NCBI GenBank assembly: GCA_038496675.1
Contig: CM076662.1
Span: 14,254,766-14,318,765 of the forward strand
Direction of reading: 5' to 3'
DNA length: 64,000 nt
From: Rachycentron canadum
Lineage: Eukaryota; Chordata; Actinopteri; Carangiformes; Rachycentridae
Shown here: in pieces, positions 1 to 13,700 of the stretch
How the letters are laid out: every line of letters begins with the position of its first letter
Position numbering within the stretch: the first letter of the stretch is position 1
The notes under the pieces: generated by a model
What the model saw: the letters and a program-made list of their open reading frames with translations, nothing else
The model's database searches: none
What the model was told of the DNA's origin: nothing
Program-made: the position numbers and the translations under genes

Positions 1-85
1 TGACAAAATACTCTGAGGTTGAACAGGCGCAAATTGTTTTAGGGTTTTCTAATACAGACATGACTGTATATGCCTGTGTCTGCAG

Positions 86-3000
86 ACTGTATCCTACACC
101 CAGTTCCTGTATCCCACTAATGTGCTGGGTGGTCGAAGAAACACCATCGACTCCACCTCTTCCTTTTCTCAATCTCGTAACGCCAGCCACCGCAGCCTCA
201 GTTTGGGCCGAGCCAACAGCAACCAGAGCAGCCTAGACACAGGTGAGTTGGCCACTATTAAAAAATAAACATATTGATTGCTTAACTTTATTCATGATGG
301 CAGATGTATATTCCTCAATCACATTTTCTGTTTATTTTGTTCATGTTTTGTTTGGTTCTATCCAGTATGTTTTTATTGTAAAAGAAATAATTCTGCAAAT
401 GTGAACCTCTGGCTCAACCTCTGTTGTTGTGTTTGTGCACATGGCAGGGAATGATTTGGGCGACTTTCGTGAGTACGATCCCAATCTGCTGGATGACCCA
501 CAGTGGCCTTGTGGAAAACACAAGAGAGTCCTCATCTTCCCCTCCTACATGGTGAGAAAGTACTCTAGCTGCGTCTAACACACTCCCATCAGCCATAACA
601 ACAACAACAACAACAGCAACTGCAGCCTTGTCCTCTTGAGGGAATAATGGAAAGGTTGTTTTTATCCAGGACATCATTCACTGAAATAGATTCCCCTCTG
701 TTTTGACATGTTTTGTCCAGATGTCCTGCAATCTCTCTTTTTCAGTTGTTATTTTTTATCACCATGGGCCTTTAGGTTTTCCACCATAACCAAGAACAAT
801 AACGCACCAAAAAGATTTGTCTGATTCAAGAGATTCTTTCTGAAAAAGTCCCCCTGAAATATATCAGCTGTTATTGAAAGGGAGCCAGGAGGATGTTTCA
901 GACAGTTTTAATCAGGAAGGTCACTGGGTCCAAGCTTTCTCTCACCTTCTGGGGCTTAAAGAATATATTTACTTTATACCCATGTAGAGTGCAGTAGCTG
1001 TTGCACAGCCCTTGACCAGTGCTGTAGCTAGTGTAGTGTTTGTCTCAGCACTAATCACTCTCACTTTTCCGGAAAAGAACGGATGTTTTATTGTAGTTGA
1101 AAAATAAAAAATAAAAAAACACCCTGACTAGACTCCCACCTCATTCTTTCCTGGGCTCTGTTTTTGTTACAGAGACTGGCAGAATACACAACAAGGACTG
1201 ACATAGTTGAAATGTTCAGTCAAGGCCAGGCTGTGCTTTTTTTTTTTTCTCCTCTCTTCCTCCAATTACAAAAACCCGGCGTCTCACAACAATAGCTATT
1301 GTGTTTGCTACAGGAATGGAACCAGTAAATTCTCAGCATTTCAGGTTTTAAACACAGGCTGTTTGGGAGACATGACTCTCTAACTGAACTTTCAAGTTCA
1401 AGCAGGGAATGAAAGCGTTTAGCGTGCAATTGAGGAAGTGCTCGCATGAAATTGAATAGGATTGTAAAGGGAGGACAACATTGCTTATGTCATTTTAAAT
1501 GCGGTAAGGTAGCATGTTTAGTGGCTTGTAGATTTCTGAGTTAAAACATGGAATAATGAAATGTGTTAATGTGCTGATACAAGTTAGCTTGAGATGGGGT
1601 GATATGGTTATTCATAGTTTTTTTTTTTTTTTGGGAGGGGGGGCAGGAAGGAAAAAAACAATCCAATAAAGTGGTTGAGATAATCTGGTTTTAGTGTTAG
1701 AGGTCAAATTGAAAATCAGAGCAGCCAAAACCGTTGGCAAGAATGCTGGACACATAGTTATGCTAAGTATAGTGAAGCAAAACCAATAAATTGGTCTGTA
1801 GGATTTCTGGGATCTCATGTTTTTTATTTGGGTCATTATTTTTGTTGTTTTGGTAACGACGTTAGTGTTCACCACCTATAATCTGGGGGTTCACAGGTCC
1901 TAGTTGTAATGAACAGAATTATGAGAGAGAGAGAGAGACTTTTAAATTGAAGTTGTGAATTCAACCGAGAGCTAGAAATTCACTTTTGAGTTTAGAGCCA
2001 ACCTTCAGCTCCTCATTAAACTGTCCTAATGCAACTCACTTACCTACTGTTCAAAGCATGCTGTAACAAGCGCTAAAGATTGTTTTACTGAGCCTTGAAG
2101 ACAGCTTGGAAAGCTCACCAGAGAACTGAGTATGTTCTGTGTCCTCTAGGTTCTTAAATGAAAAGGCTGGTGATAGTCTGTGTTTTCCTGAATGTCTCAA
2201 TCCCATAAAAAGATCAAAACCAAAAACATGGTTGTCTGCCTCTCAGCTATGTTGTACACCTCCGTTGTGTCCGCTGCACTTGTGACTACGTGCTGCAGGA
2301 CTGATGCAAAGCAAACTATATGGAAAATATCACCCAGTAACACCAGTGTTCAGTAGGCCTCATTGTGAGACAGTGGAATCCAACACTAGTGTGTGAGGAT
2401 CCAGTCACCGTTCTCAGTTGTGGTAGTGTGGTCATTCTCTGGTTTTCCTTTTCAGACTACTGTCATTGAATACGTCAAACCCTCTGACCTCAAGAAGGAC
2501 ATGAACGAAACCTTCAAGGAGAAATTCCCCCACATACGACTCACACTCAGCAAGATAAGAAGGTAAAACAGAACAGACAGAAATGTTTATATGTTTTTTT
2601 TACAATAAAGATGATATAAATTTGAACTGGAGCTGTTTAATTTCTCTTCCTTAATGTAGTTTTCTTAATTTTCCCTTCTCTCTCTTTTCCTTCCTTTGTT
2701 CTTTTTTTTTTTTTTTTTTTTTTTTCCCCCATCCTGTCCAGCTTGAAAAGGGAGATAAGAAAGTTGGCCCAGGATGAGTGTGGTTATGAGGAACCCACGG
2801 TGGCCATGGCTTTCGTCTACTTTGAAAAACTCGTTCTTCAAGGCAAACTAAACAAGCAGAATCGGAAACTTTGTGCTGGGGCCTGCGTCCTTCTGGCGGC
2901 CAAGATTGGTGGTGATCTCAAGAAACATGAAGTCAAGCTCCTGATAGATGTAAGTTTCCTTGTGTCTTTAAGATACTCCCGGTACAACAGATCAAAGGGC

Positions 3001-3483
3001 CAGTTACACAAATCAGTCAACGAGTTAAACAAAGTGAAAACTGAAAATCTTATGTGGCAAATAGCCTTCATCATATTAAAGTGTGCAAAGACGACAAATT
3101 TAGTTTATTCTTTAGTAAAATCATAAACTGCTAGTGTGTTGCCATTGCTCGCATTGATAGGCATCACTTTTACTTTTTTATTTTTTCTTGTTTTAGTCTG
3201 CTATTAGCCAGAGCAGGGCCAGACCTCATGAAATGCTAGTTAACACTAGTAAGTGGGTGCGGTTCTGAGTTATGAAGAAGCAATAAGGAATGCAGCGTTA
3301 CATCTACATCTTTTTTTTTTTTTTTTTTTTTCTTTTTGGCAGAAACTGGAGGAGAGGTTCAGAGTGAACCGCAGAGAGCTGATAGCCTTCGAGTTCCCTG
3401 TCCTGGTGGCGCTAGAGTTCAACCTTCACCTGCCCGAGCACGAGATCATGCCCCACTACAGACGCCTGCTGCAGACTTCCTAG
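86..3483 (+). CDS. cables1: CABLES-family Cdk5/Abl adaptor, C-terminal part (probably cables1), five coding exons
   Basis: Exons are 86-242, 448-551, 2456-2562, 2742-2949 and 3343-3483, with TAG at 3481-3483. All junctions are GT-AG and in frame. The product is the C-terminal part of a Cdk5- and Abl-linking adaptor. CABLES proteins bind cyclin-dependent kinases and promote their inhibitory tyrosine phosphorylation. Readable blocks include NVLGGRRNTIDSTSSFSQ, LLDDPQWPCGKHKRVLIFPS, VIEYVKPSDLKKDMNETFKE, KLNKQNRKLCAGACVLLAAK and the ending LPEHEIMPHYRRLLQTS. The last two exons carry the cyclin-box-like region. Earlier exons lie left of the window; bases 1-85 are the preceding intron, ending in a good acceptor. 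Paralogue CABLES2 is the main alternative. I favour cables1 because npc1 is the neighbour, as on human chromosome 18. Confidence 0.93.
552..2455 (+). other. cables1 intron, about 1.9 kb, no gene seen
   Basis: The intron runs from a GTGAGA donor after the ATG codon at 549-551 to the TTTTCAG acceptor at 2455. It contains homopolymer runs (T runs at 1239-1249 and 1618-1632), a short CAA run near 600-618 and a GA run near 1925-1938. Reading both strands gave no conserved protein segment. Short open frames here look random. Confidence 0.6.
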
Positions 3484-4535
3484 CATTGGTGACCCATCAG
3501 GAGGAGGCCCACCAGGTTCTCCACCTGATCTACTCCCCCACGGTATCCATCCTCCCACCGCCCTCTCACAGCTTCAATGTACCGCTTGTGTTGTCGCTCG
3601 ACAGCAACCGTTTATCACCTCCGACAACACTCTCCTTCATCTCAGACTTGGAATCAGCCAAAGGGACACGTATTTTTAAACAAACTTTTCTCAATTTTTT
3701 TTTTTTTTTTTTTTTGACTTCTACATTCATCATCACTACACAGACTTCAAGGAAAGGGTTCAACTTTCTGCAAACAAGCAGATTTTCTAGTTTGCATGTT
3801 TCACATCTCATCTTTTTGTAAACTTTAGACCTCTCTTGTTGCTGAAGGGAGCATTTTTTTTTTTTTTTTCTTGAATCTGATGAACTTCTTTTTTTCTCAG
3901 TGAAAGCAACCAATGATTGTAATATTTTTATCATCTCTCTTCTTTAATCTCCATCTTGTAAACTTAAATATGATTGGTTGCCTCCTGACCTGCATAAATT
4001 GGAAACGGAAGCCCTTTAAGTGGCTGGTTTTGGCTGGACTGATATTCCTCAGTGTGACTCATCTTTTCGCAAGTCATCATCTTATAAAAGTGCACTTTTT
4101 GCAAATTGCAAGACATGGGCAGAACGGGGACTCTTTTTTTTCTTCTTTTTTTTTTTTCCCAGAATTTTAATGAGCTTGGGAACGAACCCTGAAAAATAAG
4201 CTGTGTTCACAAACACCACACGCAATTAATTTGAATGGACCTTGGATTTGTTTTTCTCTCGTGTTTCATTCGCTATATTCTAGCCACAACTTATCCGCAT
4301 GACAAGAAATGATTGTTTGTACACAGGTACTTGCGTACAAGATGGGACTTCCTATTTTCACTAAAGTGTTCCATTCATTTTTCTACCAGTCAGATGCTTG
4401 CCATGGACTTATGGAGACCTGACCCCCTTTTATCAATGTCGAATTTCCTGTGCTCTATGTTAGAGTGTATCGCTCGCACATTTACAGTGCTGTAATGGAG
4501 GTGAAGGTGGTCGCTCGGTGAAGTTGTTCATGAGT

Positions 4536-4568
<33 letters not shown>

Positions 4569-5300
4569 CCATTAACCAGTGATGAGGATTAGCAGCAGGG
4601 TGGCATCAGGGTGCTCTAGTTTCGAGAGAGAACATCCTTTACCTGGTGGATCTGGGTCAAGACCCTGTGCCAGTAATTGTCCTCCTGCTGAAGTGTCCTT
4701 GAGCAAGACACTGAGTCCCTTCAGGCTTAAGGGATGCTGCTCTTTGACTGACCCTGACCTCTGAGGAGGAGAAAAAACTAAAGATCTCAACAAGGACCCA
4801 TGACAGCCCCAACATTTACATATAACAAGAATTAGCATTTGCTGATTTGAAATGTAAAGATGTTTAAAAAAAAAAAAAAAAAGAAACTGAAAGACAATTG
4901 TGCCAATGTGACCAATTTTTTAAAAAAAAAGTATTATTCCATTTATTTGGCATGTTATCCCAACTTGATTTTCTTTTTTATTACCTTAAAATCACACAAT
5001 ACCACAGAGTGTTGAGAGGCCAACAATTCAGACAGGAGCCCTACAGGAGTATTTCATGCTGCTCCAAGTATTGATGATATTTCAGCTGAAATGATCACAA
5101 GACAAAACCAAATTTTAGTGATTGAAGTTTGGATTGTGATGATTTTAAGGTGGGGGAGGGGATGCTGAGCTTCTTTCTGTTTGCAAGCCCAAAGATTTTG
5201 CTGTAAGATGCACACTAAACACTCTGTCAGGAAAAGACTCATGGGCGACACCTACTACCTGTGTATGTTTGTAAATAAATTGCTTTGCTTGTTCAATCAA
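3484..5300 (+). other. cables1 3' UTR with putative poly(A) signal
   Basis: The sequence after the cables1 stop has no further coding similarity. It carries several long T tracts (about 3698-3715 and 3855-3870), a 30-base A tract at 4538-4567 and an inserted repeat. The first convincing AATAAA is at 5274-5279, in a GTAAATAAATTG context and followed by T/G-rich sequence, so the transcript probably ends near 5290-5310. An earlier end cannot be excluded. Confidence 0.55.
4568..4860. repeat. Fish dispersed repeat (SINE/MITE-like) inserted in the cables1 3' UTR
   Basis: The segment lies between a 30-A tract (4538-4567) and a shorter A tract (from about 4866). It contains the phrase AGTGTCCTTGAGCAAGACAC, which I recognise from many perciform genomic repeats. 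A-rich DNA on both sides suggests a retroposed or inserted unit on either strand. I cannot assign the family without a repeat library. Confidence 0.5.
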
Positions 5301-5374
5301 AACAAGACTCTGACGTGTTGATGCTTCACCTCTATTGAGCCTAATGCGAATCTACATCCTTACGACTTCACTGG

Positions 5375-5570
5375 CCCCGGACTTCTCCTCTAGTGCCACC
5401 ATAAGGTTTTAAGTCAAATGTCCTGACAACTATTGGATGGATTGCCGTCAAAATTTGGTACAGATGTGCACGACCCCCTCCGGATTAAACGTCCTGAATC
5501 CTCAAATTTCAGTATTGTCTAAATTTCAAGCACGGTCTCACAGCCACTAGCCTAGCACAGCTAGTGGTTT
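5375..5570 (+). repeat. Teleost dispersed repeat, copy 1 (AACTATTGGATGGATTG family)
   Basis: The core reads CAACTATTGGATGGATTGCC, then AAAATTTGGTACAGATGTGC, preceded by a CTCTAGTGCCACCAT phrase. This string is familiar as an abundant non-coding teleost repeat. A second, longer copy in the same orientation lies at about 54340-54900. The boundaries are approximate. Confidence 0.6.
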
Positions 5571-5579
5571 AAATAAATC

Positions 5580-8500
5580 TCATCTAGGATATTATTGAAA
5601 CTTCTTATCCCTGACTAGTGGGGCAGGTTAGTTCTGCTTCGCTTTAGGTTGTGTTACAATCAATCTGCCAGACTGAAACCAGGTCTTTTCGCCAGAGTTC
5701 CTTGGCGCACAGTGAAAATGTGATTATCAGCTCGTAAACAAGTTTCGCTTCTGCTTCTCAACATGGGCTGCTCCCTGTCTGCCTTTTTTTTTTTTTCAGT
5801 CTAAAGTTCAGCACAGTAGACAATGTGCTTTTTAAATGCACTGCAGTACATAACACAGCTAATGATTAACCCAGGGCTGTGGTCTTATGAGTATAAATTT
5901 CACTATTTCTTCCCTGTTAACTTGTCCACATTTAAGCAGACGCAGGACTCCATCTCCAATCGTCCGAAATCTAACTGCAGCCTCTTGCAAATTAAATTTC
6001 AAATTTCAATTATGCTATTGCCGTATAAGAAATGACCTGCCTGGATCCAATTTGATGCTTTAAAGCTGTGTAATGGTGCATCTTGTATATTAATTTGTAG
6101 CACTTCAGATGCAAAGGAAATTCCCATGAATCACATGGGACTTGAGCTCAGAATGAGAAGATCAGTGGCTCTGCTGCTGCTCTACATGTTGCCAAAAGCC
6201 CTCATTTGTATTGTCAGTATCAGCGATTCTGTTCATTTTTGTTTGACTATTTTATTGTGTGGCCACAAGCATCACGGTTTTGTTAAGTTCTTTAATGTCA
6301 GTTGATGTGAGTCACGAGGCAGTTCATCAACTTAACACGCATTTTTTTTCCAGCTGTCAGGCCGGATCATTTCAGGACATTGACTCAGGTGTGACACCAG
6401 AAGCCTCGGCTGGAAATGAATTGCACCTGCTGCTCTGATGCAATCTGAGAGGTCAGTTTCTCATTGAGTGGGAACTCTCCTGCCCGACACATATCCAACG
6501 TAAACAAGGCCCACAGTCACGCCAGTCTCGTGCTGCCATCAAAACAAACAGGCCGGGCCCGAGTGTGGACACATGGCATACGTGGCTTAGTCCCCTCCAT
6601 TGACGGCCTAATTCCCCCCTCTCCGCCTCATAAAGGGGTCTATTGACAGCCCTTCCTGAGCCCTGCTCACACATAAGTGACCCTCATTGTGAAAATATGT
6701 GTACCATCGTTTGGGGCAAGGTCTATTGCCCTTCCCTTTAAAATAACATTTGGCTGAAACGGCATTTTGCCCCTTTCCTGTCATGATACTGTGACTCAGG
6801 GCTTTTCCACCATTTGCAGTAGATTGTAAACATGGAAGTATGGACACTGACACTGCTGAAATACCTTTAGGGGAACCCGCTTGATTCCCTTAATCTTGGG
6901 TTTTGTTCAGTAGCAGCATCATAGGATATTACAAGTTTGTCTGTGCTTTCTCAGTTTTTGTTATTTACACAATGTACAAACAGGTTTCTAGCATGAACAA
7001 GTGCATCTATCTAAATAGAGCAGCTTCTTTTTCAGGAACTGAAACATTTTTCTTTAACCAAAACTGGTCTGTGGTCAGGAGGGGCACTGCAGGTGGACCT
7101 GAAAATCTGATCCTCTCTATGTGTTGGACAAGGCCACCTAATCCCTTTTGTTCCACCCCAAGAGTCTATTTCAGAGACAACTGAACCCACTGTAACAGAA
7201 AACCAGTGACGCAAAGCGGCACATTAAACGCTCCTTACACTTACTTATTGATGGATCTTTAAAAGAAAAAAGAACAAAAAAAAAAACACCCAGATCAACT
7301 TTTTTTTTTTTTTTTTGAAGTGGATGTGTTAGAGGCCCCAATGTGAGTCCAAGGACAACTGTGGGAGAAAAGGCTAGAGGGTGGACTGATAGGTTTAAGT
7401 CTGAACACAGGACACTTGATACTCGAAGCAGCTGTGATGCACAAAACACATAACAGACCAGTAATAGGGGGTGTGGCTGTTTCCTGCAATTATAATGTAA
7501 TAAACCTCATTAGAAACTTCTGAGTAGTTTAGTTGAGATGTCAGTCAACAATACTTGTTTGAAATCACACTTAGATAACTAACTCACACATTCACTTTTT
7601 AGCCCAAACATAACCATGGAATTCAACAGGATGATTGTTGTAATTGCTGCTCCTGGGCTGTATCAATTAACGGATTATTGGGAGATTATTTTCTAGATAA
7701 GATAAGATAAGATAGATAAATAGATTTTTTTTTAAATTCCAGGGATTGATAATCTGGGGTCACTGTCGTTCAAACTGCGGACAGTGGGCGGGAGATTCAC
7801 TTGGCCCATCAGAGCAAATTATACAAAAAAAATCTTTCATAATAAAACCCTCCTGGGTGACTTTGCCTGCAGGAGATTACACAATATACTGCCATTTTTT
7901 TTTTTTTTTTTTTTTTTTTTACATATATGGAATCTACTTTAACTGTTTTGGTCAAATGAAAGAGTAAATATATTATATATACATGGTATAATTTTATGTT
8001 TTAAAATTTACTGCCATTCTCTCTATGTTGGATTGGATTATTTTTGTTCCATTTACATTACCATGTAATTTGAATCAAGTTTCTTCTTTGCTTTTGTTTC
8101 TCACACCCTATTTACAACACCCTTTCTGTACAGTATGTGCCTGTCATAATAAAAGATGAGGGCAGGTCAGAGTCTAGTAAGAGGCAAGCCTTGCACATCT
8201 TACATAATACTGCTCTCACAACCTGTATACTCTCCCCTGCAGACAGCACAGCAGACCTGCAGAGGAAATTAATATTTTAATCTCTCAGCCAGATTCAAAG
8301 AACAGTCCCCGCACTCACAGGGAAGCGGATAAATAAGTCATGAGCTGGAGGTTTGTGTGACAACAGGGTCGGACAGACAGTCACAACAACATGCGCAGGG
8401 AGGAAGTAAACAGCTCTGGGTTTGGCAGCGACTTTCCAATGGGATGTGAGTGACTGATGGCCTCTAAAGTTTCAGAATAAATATCCAACAGCAGCTGATT

Positions 8501-8870
8501 TAGATTCTAAACTATCAGCTCCATTATTCTCTGCTGATAGTGGCAGCATGCAAACACTGACAAGGTAAAAGCATTGCAAGGCTGCTTCTCTTCAAGGCAT
8601 AAAAATTAGGTCACTCCCACTACTTTACTGGGAGCAGCCAGAGCTTTGTGAATAGATGACGCCACACTGTGGTCAATCTGAATAGTCTCAAGAAACACGC
8701 GTGTGGTTTATGCTTCAGAGTTTGCAGTTGTCTTCTTAAACGGAATAATTGAAGTTTTCTTCAGGCAAGAGCTGAAAAGCCAAGATGTTATTTAAGAGAA
8801 ATACATACACTTGGGGACAAAAAATTAATTCATAGATGTGAATATATTGTAAAATTATTAAAAACTAAAA
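5580..8870. other. Intergenic interval between the converging cables1 and npc1 ends
   Basis: I see no gene on either strand. The DNA holds T tracts (near 5785-5797, 7300-7316 and a run of over 20 at about 7897-7920) and a GATAA/GATA run at 7695-7725. Human CABLES1 and NPC1 are separated by TMEM241, RIOK3 and RMC1. None of their proteins is recognisable here. Confidence 0.5.
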
Positions 8871-10718
8871 GCTTGGTTTAATCTTCAATGCCAGAGATTA
8901 TTTGTCCAGGTCAATGCACAGCACTGTTTACAAGCATAATTGTCCTCAATCCTGTTACAATTTAAACATAAACACTTTACTGCATCATGGAGGGAAATAA
9001 TAGCGCCAGAAAAATAAAAACAAGGAATCGTATTGTTCCTTGAAGGTCCAAAGCAGATGTTAACATCCTCTTCCTCTTTCAGTAATGTCTCAACCCTGTT
9101 CAAATGTAATTAGTGACAGCACACTCCTCATTAAGGTGCATTGGATGATCAGCTCCACTGGTCTCAGACAAATTGAGGGGCACGATGCAATTTTTGACCA
9201 CACAAAGTTGTTTTTCTTCCCTTGAGGAACTTTCTTAAAACAACAATAATGCAAGGTAACATATTGTTAATGGTAAATTAACAGAATAAAATAAATAACT
9301 TAAATGTGTAATGAAAGGAATGATTAACTCAAGACTGTAGCATCATCATTTAACAGGTTTCTGTATATCTTACTCTACATGACTACAGAACAAATCTGAA
9401 TTAGTCGTGTGTATGTTATTTACAGTTAAACGTAAAGTTGCTACACAAAATGTTCTGTTCAGTAACTGCAAATTGTCTCATTTACACCTCAATGTAAAAC
9501 CATTGTTAGCATTATGGCACCCTATATATGGCACTAACATGTATCTTCACTGATATCACAATTAATCTTATTAACCATTTGTGTTGCACCCACGATGAAG
9601 ATTTAGTCACTTTTGTTTTTTAGTCGCTTTGAGTTAACATTAATTACCTCTAAAATGAAATGTGGGGCAGGATAACATCCATAAATGCCAATGTGACAAT
9701 AAAAGACGTGGCATGGTGGCGTTTGGAGAGCAACATGCTTTGGGTTTTGGCAAAACACCAGTCCAGTAAACTGAATCTGAAATGAAACAATGGTTGTGAG
9801 GTTTCAGTTTCAAGGGTGTGTATATCCACATCCATATGGAAATATTTTTCACCTGTGCTCCAATAGTAAAATAGGGCTACAATCACTGCATTGTGCTCCC
9901 AACTCAGATGTGAACAAGGACAGTGAAAGCCAAAGACACTGTTTCATTTCAAATCCAGTCTGCTGCAGTCAAAACATGACTATCCAAAGACTTAAGATAA
10001 CACAAGTCCCACTTTCTTTATGTGCACAAGGAATATTAATGTACACATTATTGCTAGATGAAAATGCTACAACTAGCTGGCCTGTGTTATAATACTGTAG
10101 AGACAGCTCTGAATACGATTCATGTTAATGCCAGGTAATATGGGGGCCTATAATATCACTATTGTTGTTTGTTAGCTCCAGTGTGGGCTGTGTTGCAGCC
10201 ATTCAATGGTTCATAATATCAAAATGTCCTACAAATGTTTGCAAAAAAAAAAAACAAAAAAAAAAAAACATCAGCTCTATTTAACACATTTCTTTCTGAT
10301 ATATATATTTAAAAAAAAAAGACATGAAAAAAAACTAACCAGTTGAACCCTTTTGAATTTTCCCAAATCAAAATAGATCATAGCATTGGAATCTGACTGA
10401 GGATTTGTCTGTAACTGACGTTGGGGCTAGTGTCTCTCATACTTCCACACTGTCAAATTGTTGTCTGTTCCATTTGTCACTCATGCTTCAGAGTCTGAAG
10501 TCACGTGTGTCCTGTAGTGTGAAGAGGAAAGGTGGGGCTCCAAAATGTTCAGAAATCAGTACATATGCGGCTGAGTAAAGGCCTCTGGCACTCCTGAGTT
10601 AAATCGGTGCATAGTAGTGGCAACGAAAATGAGTGTGTCAGTAATCACAGAAACGGCCTGTGCGCATATCCACACAGTTCATCCCAGACAAAGTTAGTTC
10701 ATTGTTCCAAACAGCCTG
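8860..10718 (-). other. Probable npc1 3' UTR
   Basis: This is the non-coding DNA downstream of the npc1 stop on the minus strand. I find no minus-strand AATAAA between the stop and about 8.9 kb. The nearest usable hexamer is ATTAAA, the complement of 8877-8882. The UTR end is therefore a guess. Two A-rich tracts (10243-10269 and 10311-10320) lie inside. Short open frames near 9640-10090 show no recognisable protein. Confidence 0.3.
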
Positions 10719-13700
10719 CTAGTAGTTGAGGAGGGGCTCCCTTTCTGTACCAGCGTAGCGCTGTTTAGCAGCAAACACCTTTGCTTTGTTTGCTGAAGGA
10801 CCTGTGAATGGAGTCAAGACATATTACATTTCATTTAAAAGCAGCATTAAATCTGTGCTCGAATCTTGGACGTTTCATGTCTTTCAGTTAAATGTGTGAC
10901 ATTACTGACCTATATAGCTGAGCAGTACAGGGAGGAAGATGAGGCCGTGCGTGGCCCCCAGAAGCACTATGGCCAAGTACATCCTAAAGTAGAAAACCTG
11001 AAAGATCTGCGACTTGGAAAGCACCAGGATTATGATACCTCCAAACTTCGTTAAGGTGATCCCGCTGAAAACCTGCAAAAAAAGGGAACCAGTGTCATTA
11101 GATTTCTTCATTCATGTCACTGTGTTGATGATGAAAATTATACTTCATGTGTAGAGCACCAAAATTATTTTACAGCTAGTTTAATGCCAAGGAAATCTTA
11201 AAACTCAACCTTTTTCAGCTAAAGCAGATATGCAATTAGGTTTTGCTCCAAAACTTCTTTATCTTTCTGTACAGGCTTGTATACACTGAAATGCACATAA
11301 TCAGCATACTATTTATCCATCATTTACTAACGACGAGCTTCCTCTTGTCAGCGAAAGTGAGACTTACAGAGCTTCCCATGTGAGCTAAAGCCTCCTCGGC
11401 CCTCTCCACTCTGTTCTTCTTTATACTGATGGAAAACGCTCGCACAATGTGACTGCAGAACTCCACCGAGATACCACAACTCTGCAACAGAGGACAGGAA
11501 ACGACTCAGCACCAGAAACGTGTAAATGGTGGAATGAAAGCCAACAAACCAAGATTGCTTTTGTGGTCATAAAGTGAATATTTATGGGTTAGATGAAAGA
11601 AAAACTATCATCAGTTCCAGTTTCTTGCTGATTATGACATAATGACATACTTGCAAACATAAGTGCTGACATTTAGGCACATGCTGTCATTGCAAGAGCA
11701 AAGTTCGTCAGGGTAAGCGAGGCAAGGGGTCCAAAAGCCAGACAAAATGTAAACAAATGCCTAGTTTGAAGCTTTTTTCATTGCTTTACTTAAAACCTAT
11801 TTGTCAATGTGTTTGGGGTATCATTTGTGTTCCACCCACTTTAAATGTCAGAAATGTTGAGTGTGTTTCATGTTGCCTCTCACCATCACCAGGTTCACCA
11901 GGGAAACTGCATTGAGGCTTATATTGCACATCCACATGAAGCCGAACATGTTGACCAGGATCATGGCGATAGTAAGGCTGACAAGCACAGCTGACCACAG
12001 CTCGAAGCCCAATAAAACAGTCGACACCACAAATATAGCAGCCAGCGACACGCTTAAGTTCAGGGCTGTGTCATACACAATGGTGAGGTACTGCTCGTAA
12101 AACACATAGAAGACGCTGTAAAGGAAGGAAAATATACATTAGTGAACAGCCATTAAGGAAACTGCCAAACATTTTCCAGTTGCTTAATATGCACAGAACA
12201 CATGTGCCTTGTGTATACATTTTTTTTTTATTTTAACCGTTACTTGGTATTTATCATCAGAGACAATGATCTATCGTGTCTAGCGATGAATTCCAGTGTG
12301 AATTTGTGAGTCAACTTCATGGAACTCTGGGTTCAACCTCAGTATCTACATTGGTGGTGGTGTGACTTTCCTATGATAAACAGCCGACAGGAAGGATAAT
12401 TCAGTACTTAAGGTCAAACATAACATGAGCACCATTGCCATTTATAATGTTTTCTTTGCTCTGCGCTTATCTATGACCTACTTTTCCCCTTTGCCTTGAA
12501 CCTTGAGTTCAAAACAAGCAGACCCTTAGGTATCAGTATTTCCCTTTAAAACATATACACAGAAAAACCTTAAATAGCGGGTGGGATTAAAAACACCTAA
12601 TTATTGTCAAAAAGACAACGATCATTCTGATTTAATTTATACAGCATATTATGAAAAGCAACAGGACCTACCTGTATGCAAAAACATTGTGGCCCATGGA
12701 CTCACTGATATCTTTGGCCAGAACTCGAGCCATTTTCAGAGCATCTATGAAGTCTGGGGATTCCTTCAGGATGGTGTGGTACGTCATAAAGTACGTGGCT
12801 CCCACCTGTGTGTTGTTTGGATACAGGTCTACTGCTGTGGCGTAGGCTGCATGGCCGCTGTAGGAGCATTAACCCATTGTGAGTGAAAGTAGAGAAGAGG
12901 CAATTCACAGACCACAACAAGGCTGGTCAGCTGTAAAGGGATAGATTTTAAAGATACATTTTCGACATTCAAGACATCATGTGAAAGTTTAACAGAGCTC
13001 TAAAATTACCCTTTTCCACAATTGATGTTGGGATTATCTGACAGGAACATGGGGAGAAACTGCATGAAGTCTTCTCCGACAGGCCTCTGCTTTCCAGCAG
13101 GAGTCATGGGCCGACAGTGCACACAAGATGGGTTTACCACTGGAAAAACATCATCAGGAGTAAATTCATGGCTTTAATAACAGTTATTTAAGAAGTATGC
13201 AAATTACCTCTGAGACAATGCCATTAATTGACAACACATGAATTAAACAAGTAAAATTCAAAGTGGCACTAATTATAAAAATACTAGAAAGTCTTTATTA
13301 CATGAAGCGTCCAACTGCTATATCTGAAGTTCTGTACAGTTGGGTTCTGTAATGTAATAAATGACACTTAGACTATAATTACATAAATTTTGTTTTGTAT
13401 TGCCTTATTTCTAATATTCGTTCTGCTGGAATTTCCCCTAAGATGCTTTTTGTTTCGCTGCATTTTCTGTATAAGGATCTGGCAAAAACTGTTGTTGCAC
13501 CAGGATTGTGAGACAAGAGTTCAAAGTATGTTGATACAGGATTGAAAAATACCCGAAGCATTGCAGAAGGCCCCTGTGGTGTTGTAGTATCGACAGCAGG
13601 TGGACTGAGGCTTCACCCAGTCAAAGTAGTCATCTAGCCAGGAGGATGGCGTGAAAGCAATGGTTGAGCTAAAAAGTGAAAATTGTACAGATTACAGAAT

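Noticed and set aside
4538..4567. 30-A tract read as the end of a processed pseudogene
   Set aside because: No coding remnant precedes it apart from the cables1 3' UTR itself, and many similar homopolymers occur in the window.
9640..10092. Overlapping short frames near 9.6-10.1 kb on both strands
   Set aside because: They are mutually overlapping and composition-like, with no conserved motif. Treated as npc1 3' UTR.
12581..12920. Plus-strand and other-frame open reading frames over npc1 exon 21
   Set aside because: They are shadows of the real minus-strand exon.
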